From Acidobacteriota bacterium (lineage in GTDB: Bacteria; Acidobacteriota; Terriglobia; Bryobacterales; Bryobacteraceae): a stretch of 64,000 nucleotides of DNA. The notes beneath the pieces were generated by a model. That model ran no database searches, had not been told where the DNA came from, and saw only the letters and a program-made list of their open reading frames with translations. Made by a program: the position numbers and the translations under genes. Positions 25,846 to 33,753 of the stretch are shown one piece after another; within the stretch, counting starts at the first letter, position 1, and every line of letters starts with the position of its first letter. Location of the stretch: NCBI GenBank assembly GCA_018268715.1, contig JAFDVZ010000007.1:728106-792105 (forward strand). The letters run 5' to 3'.

Positions 25846-26763
25846 ATGTCGCTTGTAGTGGTCGGTTCAGTAGCCTACGATTGCGTTGAGACGCCGCATG
25901 GACGGCGCGACCGCATGTTGGGCGGGGCGTGCACGTACATCGCGTTGTCGGCGAGCTACTTCACCGGCGTGAATATCGTGGGAGTGGTTGGCGAGGATTT
26001 CGATCCTGCGGACGAGGATTTCCTGCGCGGCCACAATATCGACCTGGAAGGGTTGGAACGCGTCCCTGGCAAAACGTTCTTTTGGTCCGGTGTTTATTCC
26101 GAGGACATGAACGACCGGACCACCCTCGCCACGGACCTCAACGTCTTTGCGGACTTCGATCCGAAGATGCCCCAGCGGTACCGCTCCATGCCCTACCTGC
26201 TGCTCGGCAACATCCAGCCCGGATTGCAGAAGAGTGTGCAGGGGCAGATGTCCGGCCTGCGGATCACCGGCGGCGACACGATGAACTACTGGATCACCGG
26301 CTTCCGTGACCAGTTGCTCGCCACGATCCAGACCTGGGACTTCCTGTTGATCAACGACAGCGAGGCGCGGCTGCTTTCGGGCGAGACCAACCTGAAGCGC
26401 GCCGCCGCGGCGATCCTGGCGATGGGCCCGAAGGCCGTCGTGATCAAGCGGGGCGAGTACGGCGCGATCCTGTTCCGCGAGGACGGTTACTTCATGGTTC
26501 CGGGCTACCTGCTCGAGAGCGTCTTCGATCCGACCGGCGCGGGCGATTGCTTTGCGGGCGGCTTCATCGGATACCTGGCGCAGTGCGGCTACGACCTGAA
26601 GGACAAGAGCATCGACCCGAAACATTTGAGCCGGGCCGTGATTTACGGGTCGGTGATGGGCAGCTTCTGCTGCGAACAGTTCGGCGTGGAGAGGTTCCGC
26701 ACGCTGACCCGCGCCGACATCGACGCGCGATTTGCAGAGTTCCATCGGGCCACCGAGTTCTGA
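25846..26763 (+). CDS. PfkB-family carbohydrate kinase
   Basis: 305 residues. The family C-terminal signature 'DPTGAGDCFAGGF' is intact with catalytic Asp234; the N-terminal part has 'GGACTYIALSASYF' and 'GVVGEDFD' instead of the usual GGN. It phosphorylates a sugar or nucleoside with ATP. It resembles the adenosine/sugar kinase branch that stands next to cell-envelope genes. A perfect TACAAT (25834-25839) lies 6 nt before the ATG. Its end nearly touches the glycosyltransferase gene, suggesting an operon to 30515. Confidence 0.87.
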   Translation: MSLVVVGSVAYDCVETPHGRRDRMLGGACTYIALSASYFTGVNIVGVVGEDFDPADEDFLRGHNIDLEGLERVPGKTFFWSGVYSEDMNDRTTLATDLNVFADFDPKMPQRYRSMPYLLLGNIQPGLQKSVQGQMSGLRITGGDTMNYWITGFRDQLLATIQTWDFLLINDSEARLLSGETNLKRAAAAILAMGPKAVVIKRGEYGAILFREDGYFMVPGYLLESVFDPTGAGDCFAGGFIGYLAQCGYDLKDKSIDPKHLSRAVIYGSVMGSFCCEQFGVERFRTLTRADIDARFAEFHRATEF

Positions 26764-26764
26764 G

Positions 26765-28390
26765 GTGATCGAGGCGGAGGCATCGCGTCGAACCCGCATC
26801 CTGGAATGGGCGGGGGTGGCGGTCTGCGTCATCGCGCTGAGCGTCACATCACTCGTCTGGGTAAGCCGCCACGGCTTCACGTTGTACTTCGGCGACGCGG
26901 AGGCGCATCTCAACATCGCGCGGCGGATCATCGACTCGCGAACGCCCGGCGTTGACCAGTTCGGGACGGTCTGGCTGCCGGTTCCGCACCTGTTGATGCT
27001 GCCGTTTGTTTGGAACGATGAGCTGTGGCGCACGGGCCTGGCCGGCGGCATCGCTTCCGCCATCGCCTTTGTCGCGGCCAGCCTGCTGATCTACGCCACC
27101 ACCCGCCGATTGTTCGATCAGGCGATCGCCGCGGCTTCCGCGGTAGCTGTGTTCGCGCTGAATCCGAACATCCTGTATCTGCAATCGATCCCGATGACCG
27201 AATGCGCATTTTTCGCGGCGCTGTTGGGGTTGCTGTTCACCAGCGTCTGGTTTCACCAGACGCGCTCCGTGTGGGCCGCGCTCGCCGCCGCCGCGTTTTC
27301 TAACATCGCGTCGATGACTCGTTACGAGGGCTGGTTCCTGATCCCGTTCGTCGCCCTCTATCTGCTGTGGGCCGGCGGGCGGCGGCGCTGGTGGGCGGCC
27401 TTCCTGTTTGGAGCTGTGGCGTCGATCGGTCCGCTATTGTGGCTGGGCTTCAACTGGTGGAATTATCGGAATCCGCTCGAGTTCTATAACGGTCCTTATT
27501 CGGCCAAGGCGATTTACGAGCGCGGCCGCAAGGACTTTCCGGGCGAGCATCATTGGATTGCGTCGGCGCATTACTTCTGGGAGGCGGCGCGGCTCACACT
27601 GGGGCTTCCGTTGATCCTCATGGGGCTGGGCGGCGCCGGGTTGGCGGCGTGGCGCAGGCGTTGGTGGCCGGTCCTGTTGCTGGCTGCGCCGCCAGCGTTC
27701 TACGTGTGGAGCATGTACGGCTCCGGCGCCGAGATCCACGTGCCGACGCTGTGGCCGCACAGCTACTACAACACCCGCTACGGCACCACGCTCGCGCCCC
27801 TGCTCGCCTTCGGCGTCGCCGCTCTGGTGTCGGTTGCGCCGGGGCGGCTGCGAGCCGTGGCGGCGGGCGCCGCGGTGCTGGCGGCGAGCGCGCCGTGGCT
27901 CATGCACCCGAGCCATGAAGAGTGGATCTGTTGGAAAGAGTCCAAGGTGAATTCGGACTCGCGCCGCGCCTGGACCGCCGGCGCGGCCGAGGTGCTGAAG
28001 TCGAGATACAAGCCGGGCGACGGTGTTTTCACGGAGTTCGGCGATCTGACGGGCATCATCCGCGCCGCCGGAGTCCACCAGCGGGACACGCTTCATGAGG
28101 GCAACAACCCGCAGTGGATGGTGACCGAGCGGCGTCCGGCCTTGTTCCTCAAGGAAGGCTGGGCGGTGGCGTTTTCGGGCGACGCCGTGGCCACCGCGGT
28201 CCAGCGCGCCAACCGCGTGCGTCCGTCCTACGAACTGGTCGCGCGGGTGTTTGCGCCCTGGGCCGATGTCGTGGAGATTTACCGGCGCGTGGGCGGAGAC
28301 GGCGCGATCGGGCGGTTGTGCAAACAGGGTTTGATCGCTAACTGCGAACCTGCCGGTAAGTCGCCGGAGGATTCAGGAGAAGAACAATGA
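26765..28390 (+). CDS. Integral membrane glycosyltransferase (GT-C, GT39/ArnT-like)
   Basis: 541 residues with about ten membrane helices. The first outer loop contains 'YFGDAEAHLNIARRI', with the acidic Asp-Glu typical of GT-C enzymes that take sugars from lipid-phosphate donors; further on come 'LLIYATTRRLFDQ' and 'SMTRYEGWFLIPF'. It probably moves a hexose or similar sugar onto protein or glycolipid in the periplasm. The GTG start at 26765 comes one base after the PfkB stop; an earlier in-frame start at 26732 would overlap that gene. The stop overlaps the dapF-like gene by 4 nt (ATGA). Confidence 0.78.
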   Translation: MIEAEASRRTRILEWAGVAVCVIALSVTSLVWVSRHGFTLYFGDAEAHLNIARRIIDSRTPGVDQFGTVWLPVPHLLMLPFVWNDELWRTGLAGGIASAIAFVAASLLIYATTRRLFDQAIAAASAVAVFALNPNILYLQSIPMTECAFFAALLGLLFTSVWFHQTRSVWAALAAAAFSNIASMTRYEGWFLIPFVALYLLWAGGRRRWWAAFLFGAVASIGPLLWLGFNWWNYRNPLEFYNGPYSAKAIYERGRKDFPGEHHWIASAHYFWEAARLTLGLPLILMGLGGAGLAAWRRRWWPVLLLAAPPAFYVWSMYGSGAEIHVPTLWPHSYYNTRYGTTLAPLLAFGVAALVSVAPGRLRAVAAGAAVLAASAPWLMHPSHEEWICWKESKVNSDSRRAWTAGAAEVLKSRYKPGDGVFTEFGDLTGIIRAAGVHQRDTLHEGNNPQWMVTERRPALFLKEGWAVAFSGDAVATAVQRANRVRPSYELVARVFAPWADVVEIYRRVGGDGAIGRLCKQGLIANCEPAGKSPEDSGEEQ

Positions 28391-29196
28391 AGATCCCCTT
28401 CACCAAGGCGCACGGCGCCCACAACGATTTCCTGCTCACCTGGGCCGACAATGCGCCATCGAGCGGGTTGGGCGAGTTGGCGAAACTCATCTGCGACCGT
28501 CATATTGGCGTCGGCGCCGACGGTTGGATGCTGATGCGCCGCGACGTCGCGGACGCTCACGCCGCCATTCAGTTGTATAACTCCGACGGCAGTAAGTCCG
28601 AGATATCGGGAAATGGGACGCGCTGCGTGGCGGCGTTGTTGGTGCACTTAGGACTCGCGCCGTCGGACGTCCGTATCACGACGGGCGCGGGCTTGAAGAC
28701 CCTTCGACTGATAGATAGCGCGGACGTCGCCTACAGATTCGAAATGAACATGGGCGCGCCGTCTTATAATGAGAGCGATCTGCGGCGCGCAGTCACGGTG
28801 GGTGGCGAGGACTTCGATGCGACCATACTCAACATGGGAAACCCGCAATGCGCCGTCTTCGTGGAGAACTTCGAGCTGGACTGGCGCCGGATCGGCCTGG
28901 GGATCGAGCATCACGCGATGTTTCCGAATCGCACCAACGTGTCGTTCGTGCGGGCGCTCGACCGGCATTCGATCGACGTGCGGTTCTGGGAGCGAGGCGC
29001 GGGAGAGACAATGAGTTCGGGAACGGGATCGACGGGTGCGGCGTTCGCGGCGATGCTGCGTGGGCTGGTGGATGCGCCGGTCCGAATCGATACCGCCGCG
29101 GGCCCTCTCAATCTCAGGATGGAGAACGGAGCGGGATATCTCACCGGGCCCGCTGAATTGATCTGCGACGGTGAATTCTACGTGAGGAGATCGTAA
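28387..29196 (+). CDS. dapF: Diaminopimelate epimerase-like protein with both catalytic Cys replaced by Ser
   Basis: 269 residues with the full DapF double-barrel layout: 'FTKAHGAHNDFLL', 'GVGADGW', 'NSDGSKSEISGNGTRC', 'NMGNPQCAVFV' and 'ERGAGETMSSGTGSTG'. In characterised DapF two cysteines (Cys73 and Cys217 in the well-known numbering, in xCGNG and ACGTG) remove and return the alpha proton. Here these positions are Ser74 and Ser211; Cys80 of the GxRC motif remains. It may therefore be a lineage variant with serine, a slow enzyme, or a different isomerase. It overlaps the glycosyltransferase by 4 nt and the dehydrogenase by 1 nt, in an envelope-sugar operon rather than with lysine genes. Confidence 0.8.
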   Translation: MKIPFTKAHGAHNDFLLTWADNAPSSGLGELAKLICDRHIGVGADGWMLMRRDVADAHAAIQLYNSDGSKSEISGNGTRCVAALLVHLGLAPSDVRITTGAGLKTLRLIDSADVAYRFEMNMGAPSYNESDLRRAVTVGGEDFDATILNMGNPQCAVFVENFELDWRRIGLGIEHHAMFPNRTNVSFVRALDRHSIDVRFWERGAGETMSSGTGSTGAAFAAMLRGLVDAPVRIDTAAGPLNLRMENGAGYLTGPAELICDGEFYVRRS

Positions 29197-30515
29197 TGGA
29201 CTCTGTGGCCGTTTCGGTTGAGGAGAAACTGCGGGAGAAGATCCGCGGCAAGACTGCGCGCGTAGGCATCGTGGGTCTTGGCTATGTCGGCCTGCCGCTT
29301 GCGGTGGAGTTTGCACGCGCCGGGTTGTCGGTGACGGGCATCGACGTGATCGCCCGGAAGGTGGAGCAACTCAACGCCGGCGTCTCCTATGTTCAGGACG
29401 TGCCGACCGAGGTGTTCCGTCCCTTTGTCGAAAAAGGGCTGTTCAAAGCCACCACCGACTTCTCCGTCATCGCCGAACTCGACACGGTGAACATCGCGGT
29501 CCCGACGCCGTTGCGCAAGACCAAGGACCCGGACATGAGCTTCGTGGTGTCGGCGGCGCAGGAGATCGCCAAGTACGCGCATCCCGGTTTGCTGATCATC
29601 CTTGAGTCCACCACTTACCCAGGCACCACCGACGAACTGCTGTTGCCGATGTTTGAGGAGCGGGGCTTGAAGGTGGGACGCGACATTTTCCTGTGTTTCT
29701 CGCCCGAACGCGTCGATCCCGGCAACCCGAAATACCAGACCATCAACATCCCCAAGGTCGTCGGCGGCATCACGCCCGCATGCACGGAACTGGGCGCGCT
29801 CTTCTACGCGCAGGCGCTCGAGACGGTGGTGCCGGTGTCGAGCACCACGGTGGCCGAGATGGTGAAGCTGCTTGAAAACACGTTTCGCATGATCAACATC
29901 GGCCTGGTGAATGAACTCGCCATGATGTGCGATCGCATGGGCGTGAACGTTTGGGAAGTGATTGACGCCGCCGCCACCAAGCCGTTCGGCTTCATGCCGT
30001 TCTATCCTGGGCCCGGGCTGGGCGGTCATTGCATCCCGATCGATCCGTTCTACCTGTCATGGAAGACGAAACAGGCCGGCATCGAAGCGCGGTTCATCGA
30101 ACTGGCGGGGTACATCAACGGCTCCATGCCGCACTTCGTCGTCGACAAGGTGCAGGACGCGTTGAACAACGCCGCCAAGCCGGTGAATGGTTCGCATATC
30201 CACGTGGCGGGCGTCGCCTATAAGAAGAACATCGACGACGTGCGGGAGTCGCCGGCGCTCGACGTGATCCTGCTGCTCGAGAAACTCGGCGCGAAGGTGA
30301 GCTATAGCGATCCCTTCATTCCTTCAATCAAGTTGGACGGGCGGGACATGCAAGGCGTCGAGTTGCTGGGCGCCGCCGCCGCGGCCGATTGCGTTGTGAT
30401 CGTCACCGACCATACGACTTTCGACTACCAGGCGTTGCTCGACGCATCGAAGCTGATTGTCGACACGCGCAACGCGATGAAGACGCTCAAGTCGCCCAAG
30501 ATCGTGCGGCTATAG
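29196..30515 (+). CDS. UDP-N-acetylhexosamine/UDP-glucose 6-dehydrogenase (WbpA/TviB type)
   Basis: 439 residues of a nucleotide-sugar dehydrogenase. The Rossmann motif 'VGIVGLGYVGLPLAVEFA' is near residue 25, a conserved Lys/Asn stretch lies in 'NTFRMINIGLVNELA', and catalytic Cys279 is in 'GLGGHCIPIDP'. The 'GGHCIPIDPFYL' form is typical of the UDP-GlcNAc/ManNAc 6-dehydrogenases that make uronic acids for surface polysaccharides. It starts on the stop of the DapF-like gene (TAATG). With the kinase and GT-C enzyme it suggests synthesis and transfer of an acidic surface sugar. Confidence 0.9.
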   Translation: MDSVAVSVEEKLREKIRGKTARVGIVGLGYVGLPLAVEFARAGLSVTGIDVIARKVEQLNAGVSYVQDVPTEVFRPFVEKGLFKATTDFSVIAELDTVNIAVPTPLRKTKDPDMSFVVSAAQEIAKYAHPGLLIILESTTYPGTTDELLLPMFEERGLKVGRDIFLCFSPERVDPGNPKYQTINIPKVVGGITPACTELGALFYAQALETVVPVSSTTVAEMVKLLENTFRMINIGLVNELAMMCDRMGVNVWEVIDAAATKPFGFMPFYPGPGLGGHCIPIDPFYLSWKTKQAGIEARFIELAGYINGSMPHFVVDKVQDALNNAAKPVNGSHIHVAGVAYKKNIDDVRESPALDVILLLEKLGAKVSYSDPFIPSIKLDGRDMQGVELLGAAAAADCVVIVTDHTTFDYQALLDASKLIVDTRNAMKTLKSPKIVRL

Positions 30516-30527
30516 CCCGCGCCTCCC

Positions 30528-30574
30528 TTGACTCCGGTGTAAGTTGGACATAGAGTCCGGAGTCAGGAGGAGGA
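30528..30574 (+). promoter_or_regulatory. Promoter with palindrome and strong Shine-Dalgarno for the stress-protein gene
   Basis: TTGACT (30528-30533) and TAGAGT (30551-30556) are 17 bases apart. Perfect 9-bp inverted arms TGACTCCGG (30529-30537) and CCGGAGTCA (30557-30565) overlap the -35 and follow the -10, so a dimeric regulator could cover the whole promoter. AGGAGGAGGA (30565-30574) precedes ATG 30578. Unlike most single genes in the window, this one therefore has a leader. Confidence 0.6.
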
Positions 30575-30577
30575 TCC

Positions 30578-31456
30578 ATGTTGTCACTTTCGAAGATCCT
30601 GGCGCCGGTGGATTTCTCTGAACGAAGCGCGAGCGCCGTGCGTTGTGCGATCGACCTGGCCGGTTTCTTCCAATCTCAAATAACTCTGCTGCACGTGTTG
30701 CCGGCGCTGGTCCCGCCGCCCCACGAATATCCGGAGATGTACGTCGGCGCCGCGCCGGTGGAGATCGTCGCTGAGCGACGCGCGCGATCGAGCCGCGATC
30801 TCGCCAATTTCCTGAACGGCGAAGTCACCTACCCGCATCTGACGCGGTTGCTGCTCGAAGGCGACGCCGCCCGCCAGATCGCTGAGACGGCCGCCGCCGG
30901 TTCGTTCGATCTGATCGTGATGCCCACTCACGGCCGCGGGTCGTTCCGTCGTCTGCTGGTCGGATCCGTGACGGCCAAGGTGCTCCATGACGCCGCCTGC
31001 CCGGTATGGACGAGTGTACATACCCATACGACGCCCGACGACGGCCGCCTGGCGGTGGGCCGGGTGCTCTGCGCCCTCGACCTGGGTCCTTCAAGCACAG
31101 CCACCCTGGACTGGGCGGCGGGATTCTCTGAACGGCTCAACTCCACGCTGGCCATCGTGCACGTCGCTCCGCTCGATCCAAGGACGGAGGCGTACTATCT
31201 GTCGCCGGAGTGGCGGGGCCGCACCATCGAAGCCGCCAGGTCGCGCATCGAAGAGCTTCAGGCCGAGGCCGGGACTCATTGCGAGGTCCACGTTGAATCG
31301 GGCGACATCCGCCAGGCGATCTGCGACACGGCGCGCGACTCTCACGCGGACCTGTTGGTGACCGGGCGTGGCGGCGCGGCTGGAGCAACCGGCCGCCTGG
31401 CCTCCCATGCCTATTCGATCATCCGGGACTCGCCCTGCCCCGTCGTCACCGTGTAG
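30578..31456 (+). CDS. Tandem-domain universal stress protein
   Basis: 292 residues made of two UspA domains. Domain 1 opens with 'KILAPVDFSERSASAVRCA' and carries the nucleotide-binding signature 'PTHGRGSFRRLLVGSVTAKV', matching Gx2Gx9G(S/T). Domain 2 ('VLCALDLGPSSTATLDWA', 'TGRGGAAGATGRLASHA') has a weaker version and may not bind ATP. Such proteins protect cells in growth arrest and redox or osmotic stress; how is unclear. The palindromic promoter upstream suggests tight control. Confidence 0.92.
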   Translation: MLSLSKILAPVDFSERSASAVRCAIDLAGFFQSQITLLHVLPALVPPPHEYPEMYVGAAPVEIVAERRARSSRDLANFLNGEVTYPHLTRLLLEGDAARQIAETAAAGSFDLIVMPTHGRGSFRRLLVGSVTAKVLHDAACPVWTSVHTHTTPDDGRLAVGRVLCALDLGPSSTATLDWAAGFSERLNSTLAIVHVAPLDPRTEAYYLSPEWRGRTIEAARSRIEELQAEAGTHCEVHVESGDIRQAICDTARDSHADLLVTGRGGAAGATGRLASHAYSIIRDSPCPVVTV

Positions 31457-31762
31457 TTAGCGCTGCGCTCTGGCGTTGTGCTTGTCCCGATAGATCTCGC
31501 GGCTCAGCGTGTTCTGCCGCTGATTCACCGCCCTGCGTTCGGCCGGCGTCAGGTGGCCGCCGTTGGCCGTGCGCTCTACGTTCACGCGCCGGTTCAGCGC
31601 GGCTTCCTGACGTTCGATGTGCGCCGTCTCATGGGCCGTAAGTTGTCCCGATCCCACGCCTTGGGCGATGCGACCCTGCTGGTTGTCCGCCCGTTTGTTG
31701 TACTGAGCGAACGCTCCGCTGGCGAGCGCCAGACCCAGCGCCGCGATTCCGATGGTCTTCAT
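31457..31762 (-). CDS. Small secreted protein with two helical repeats
   Basis: 101 residues. A signal peptide ('MKTIGIAALGLALASGAFA') is followed by a charged Arg/Gln/Asn-rich helical region. Two related segments can be seen: 'RIAQGVGSGQLTAHETAHIE' and, about 30 residues later, 'ERTANGGHLTPAERRAVNQR', sharing the pattern G-x-L-T-x-x-E followed by a helix with Asn/Arg. No named family is recognised; this kind of protein is common in Acidobacteria and may bind polymers or metals in the periplasm. AGGAGGAAGGA is a strong Shine-Dalgarno. Its stop abuts the stop of the universal stress protein gene. Confidence 0.72.
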   Translation of the reverse strand: MKTIGIAALGLALASGAFAQYNKRADNQQGRIAQGVGSGQLTAHETAHIERQEAALNRRVNVERTANGGHLTPAERRAVNQRQNTLSREIYRDKHNARAQR

Positions 31763-31876
31763 GGCGATCCTTCCTCCTGTTCGTTTTCGCTGAGGCCTCT
31801 GCCGGCCTCTGTCCACATAAACGAGACTGCGAAGAAAAGGTTGATGAAGCGCCGATTAACGCGGCGTTAAGTTCTT

Positions 31877-32722
31877 CTAACTCACCACTCGCTTGCGGAA
31901 CATCCGCGCGCCCGCCCAGAAGCATCCCGCGATGCCGACCACGAGCGCCGCCACCGTGACGTGGATGTCGAGCGTCGCCAGTTCGCGCCCCTGAACGCTT
32001 CGCACCATGGCGTACCGCAACCCTTCCGAGCAGTAGGTCAGCGGGTTGAACAGCGTCAGCACCTGGAACCACTTGATGCGGTCCAGCGCGGCCCATGGAT
32101 AGTAGGTGCAGCCGGTGAAGATCAACGGCGTGAAGATGAGCGCGAACATCAGGCTCACGTACTCAGCGCGCACCAGCGTCCCGATCAGCATGCCGATGTT
32201 CGCGCCGGTGGCGCCGGTCAGCACGACCATCAGGATCAGCCATCCGATGCGGTCCGTCCTCACCTCGTAACTCGGCCCGAGGATCAGCACGGCCATCGGG
32301 AAGATGCAGGCCGCGGCGAACGCTCCGCGCACTGTTCCGAACAAGACCTTCTCGGCGGACACCATCCATACCGGCAGGGGCGCGAGCAGCCGGTCGTCGA
32401 TTTCGCGCGCGAAGCCCAAGTCGAGCACCAGGGGCAACGTCACGCCCTGGATTGCGGCCAGCATGCCGGACAGGCTCACGATGCCTGGCAGCAGGAGTCC
32501 CGCGAAGCCGCTGGCGGCCAGGCCGATGCCCGGAAGCACCTTGCCGAAGATGAATAGAAAGAACAGCGGCTGCATCATGGCTTGCAGCAGGAACGCGACC
32601 AACTCGCGGCCGGTCACCACCAGATCGCGCCGCAGGATCGCGGTGAAGGCGGTCATGGCCAGTTGGAACTGGCTGGTGGAGTAGCGCTCGCCGGAGGGCG
32701 CGGCCATCGCTGGAGTACTCAT
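31877..32722 (-). CDS. ABC-2 type transporter permease
   Basis: 281 residues with six predicted membrane helices of the ABC-2 family: 'LVAFLLQAMMQPLFFLFIFGKV' region, 'LLPGIVSLSGM', 'FTGCTYYPWAALDRIKWFQVLTLFNP' region and 'YCSEGLRYAM', a conserved end motif of drug/polysaccharide/lipid exporters. It pairs with the ATPase encoded just upstream (4-nt ATGA overlap, GGGAGG as Shine-Dalgarno). Substrate unknown. A short palindrome TTAACGC/GCGTTAA (31856-31870) lies directly after the stop. Confidence 0.87.
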   Translation of the reverse strand: MSTPAMAAPSGERYSTSQFQLAMTAFTAILRRDLVVTGRELVAFLLQAMMQPLFFLFIFGKVLPGIGLAASGFAGLLLPGIVSLSGMLAAIQGVTLPLVLDLGFAREIDDRLLAPLPVWMVSAEKVLFGTVRGAFAAACIFPMAVLILGPSYEVRTDRIGWLILMVVLTGATGANIGMLIGTLVRAEYVSLMFALIFTPLIFTGCTYYPWAALDRIKWFQVLTLFNPLTYCSEGLRYAMVRSVQGRELATLDIHVTVAALVVGIAGCFWAGARMFRKRVVS

Positions 32723-33708
32723 CGGAGGTGCCTCCCGGTCAGATAGATGAAGACTTCTTCGAGCGTCGCGTTCTTCACGCTGATGTCGCGCAGCCGCACG
32801 CCGGCGCTCACGACGGCCTGCGCCGCGGGACCCGCCAGCGCGCCGGCCTCCGCCGAGTAGAGCCGGTAGCTGGCCACGCCATCGATGGCTTCGGCGGCGG
32901 TGATGTCGTCCACCTTGGTGACCCCCGGCATGGCCTTCAACTGCTCGACCAACGCCAGGCGGGCGGGCGCCTCCGCCTGTACGTGCAGTTCGAGCGCGCT
33001 GCCGCCGGGGATCAGGCGCTTCAACGCAGCGGGGGTGTCGTTCACCAGGATCTTGCCGTGATCCATGATGGCGATCCGGTGGCACAACCGGTCCGCCTCA
33101 TCCATGTCGTGCGTGGTCAGCAGGATCGTCAGCCCGCGCGAGTTCAGCGCCTGGATGCGCTCCCATAAATAGAGGCGCGACTGCGGATCCAGGTTGTTGG
33201 TCGGCTCGTCGAGAAACAGGACCTCCGGCTCATGCATCAGCGCCCTGGCGATCATGAGGCGCTGCGCCATGCCGCCCGAGTACTTGTCGACCTTCTCCTT
33301 CTGCCGGTCAGCCAGCCCCAGTTCGGTGAGCAGAGAATCGGCGAGCGCTTCGCGTTCGCGCCTGGCGACGCCGTGGTAGGCGGCGTGAAACGTCAGGATC
33401 TCGCGCACGCGCAGGCTGCGGTCGAGGTTGCTGCGCTGCGGGACGACGGCGATGCGTTGCTTCACGCGGATCTGGTCGCCGGCGACGTCGAATCCCGCGA
33501 TGCTCGCGCTGCCGCCGGTGGGGACGACGGAGGTGGTCAGCACTCCGATGGTGGTGGTTTTACCGGCTCCGTTCGGTCCGAGCAGGCCGAAGATCTCGCC
33601 GCGTTCGACGCTGAACGACACGCCGTCCACGGCGTTGCTGGACGCCTGCGCATACCGTTTGACCAAGCCGGTGACTTGAATGGCCGCGCTCATGGACAAT
33701 TCATCCAT
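32719..33708 (-). CDS. ABC transporter ATP-binding protein (DrrA-like)
   Basis: 329 residues from ATG 33708 (ATG 33693 is also possible). Walker A GPNGAGKT, signature YSGGMAQR, Walker B VLFLDEPTN and the switch His in 'LLTTHDMDEAD' are intact. After the ATPase core there is a C-terminal extension of about 90 residues ('LHVQAEAPARLALVEQL', 'LRDISVKNATLEEVFIYLTG') typical of DrrA/daunorubicin-type ATPases. It energises export by the permease that follows. Divergent from the glycosidase-like gene. Confidence 0.9.
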   Translation of the reverse strand: MDELSMSAAIQVTGLVKRYAQASSNAVDGVSFSVERGEIFGLLGPNGAGKTTTIGVLTTSVVPTGGSASIAGFDVAGDQIRVKQRIAVVPQRSNLDRSLRVREILTFHAAYHGVARREREALADSLLTELGLADRQKEKVDKYSGGMAQRLMIARALMHEPEVLFLDEPTNNLDPQSRLYLWERIQALNSRGLTILLTTHDMDEADRLCHRIAIMDHGKILVNDTPAALKRLIPGGSALELHVQAEAPARLALVEQLKAMPGVTKVDDITAAEAIDGVASYRLYSAEAGALAGPAAQAVVSAGVRLRDISVKNATLEEVFIYLTGRHLR

Positions 33709-33753
33709 TGTCGCCGTTTCCGGGCGGCCTCGCACACTTGATAACGTAAACGT

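Noticed and set aside
31856-31870. TTAACGC/GCGTTAA palindrome as terminator of the ABC-2 permease gene
   Set aside because: The stem would be only about 6 bp with a 3-base loop and is not followed by a T-run.
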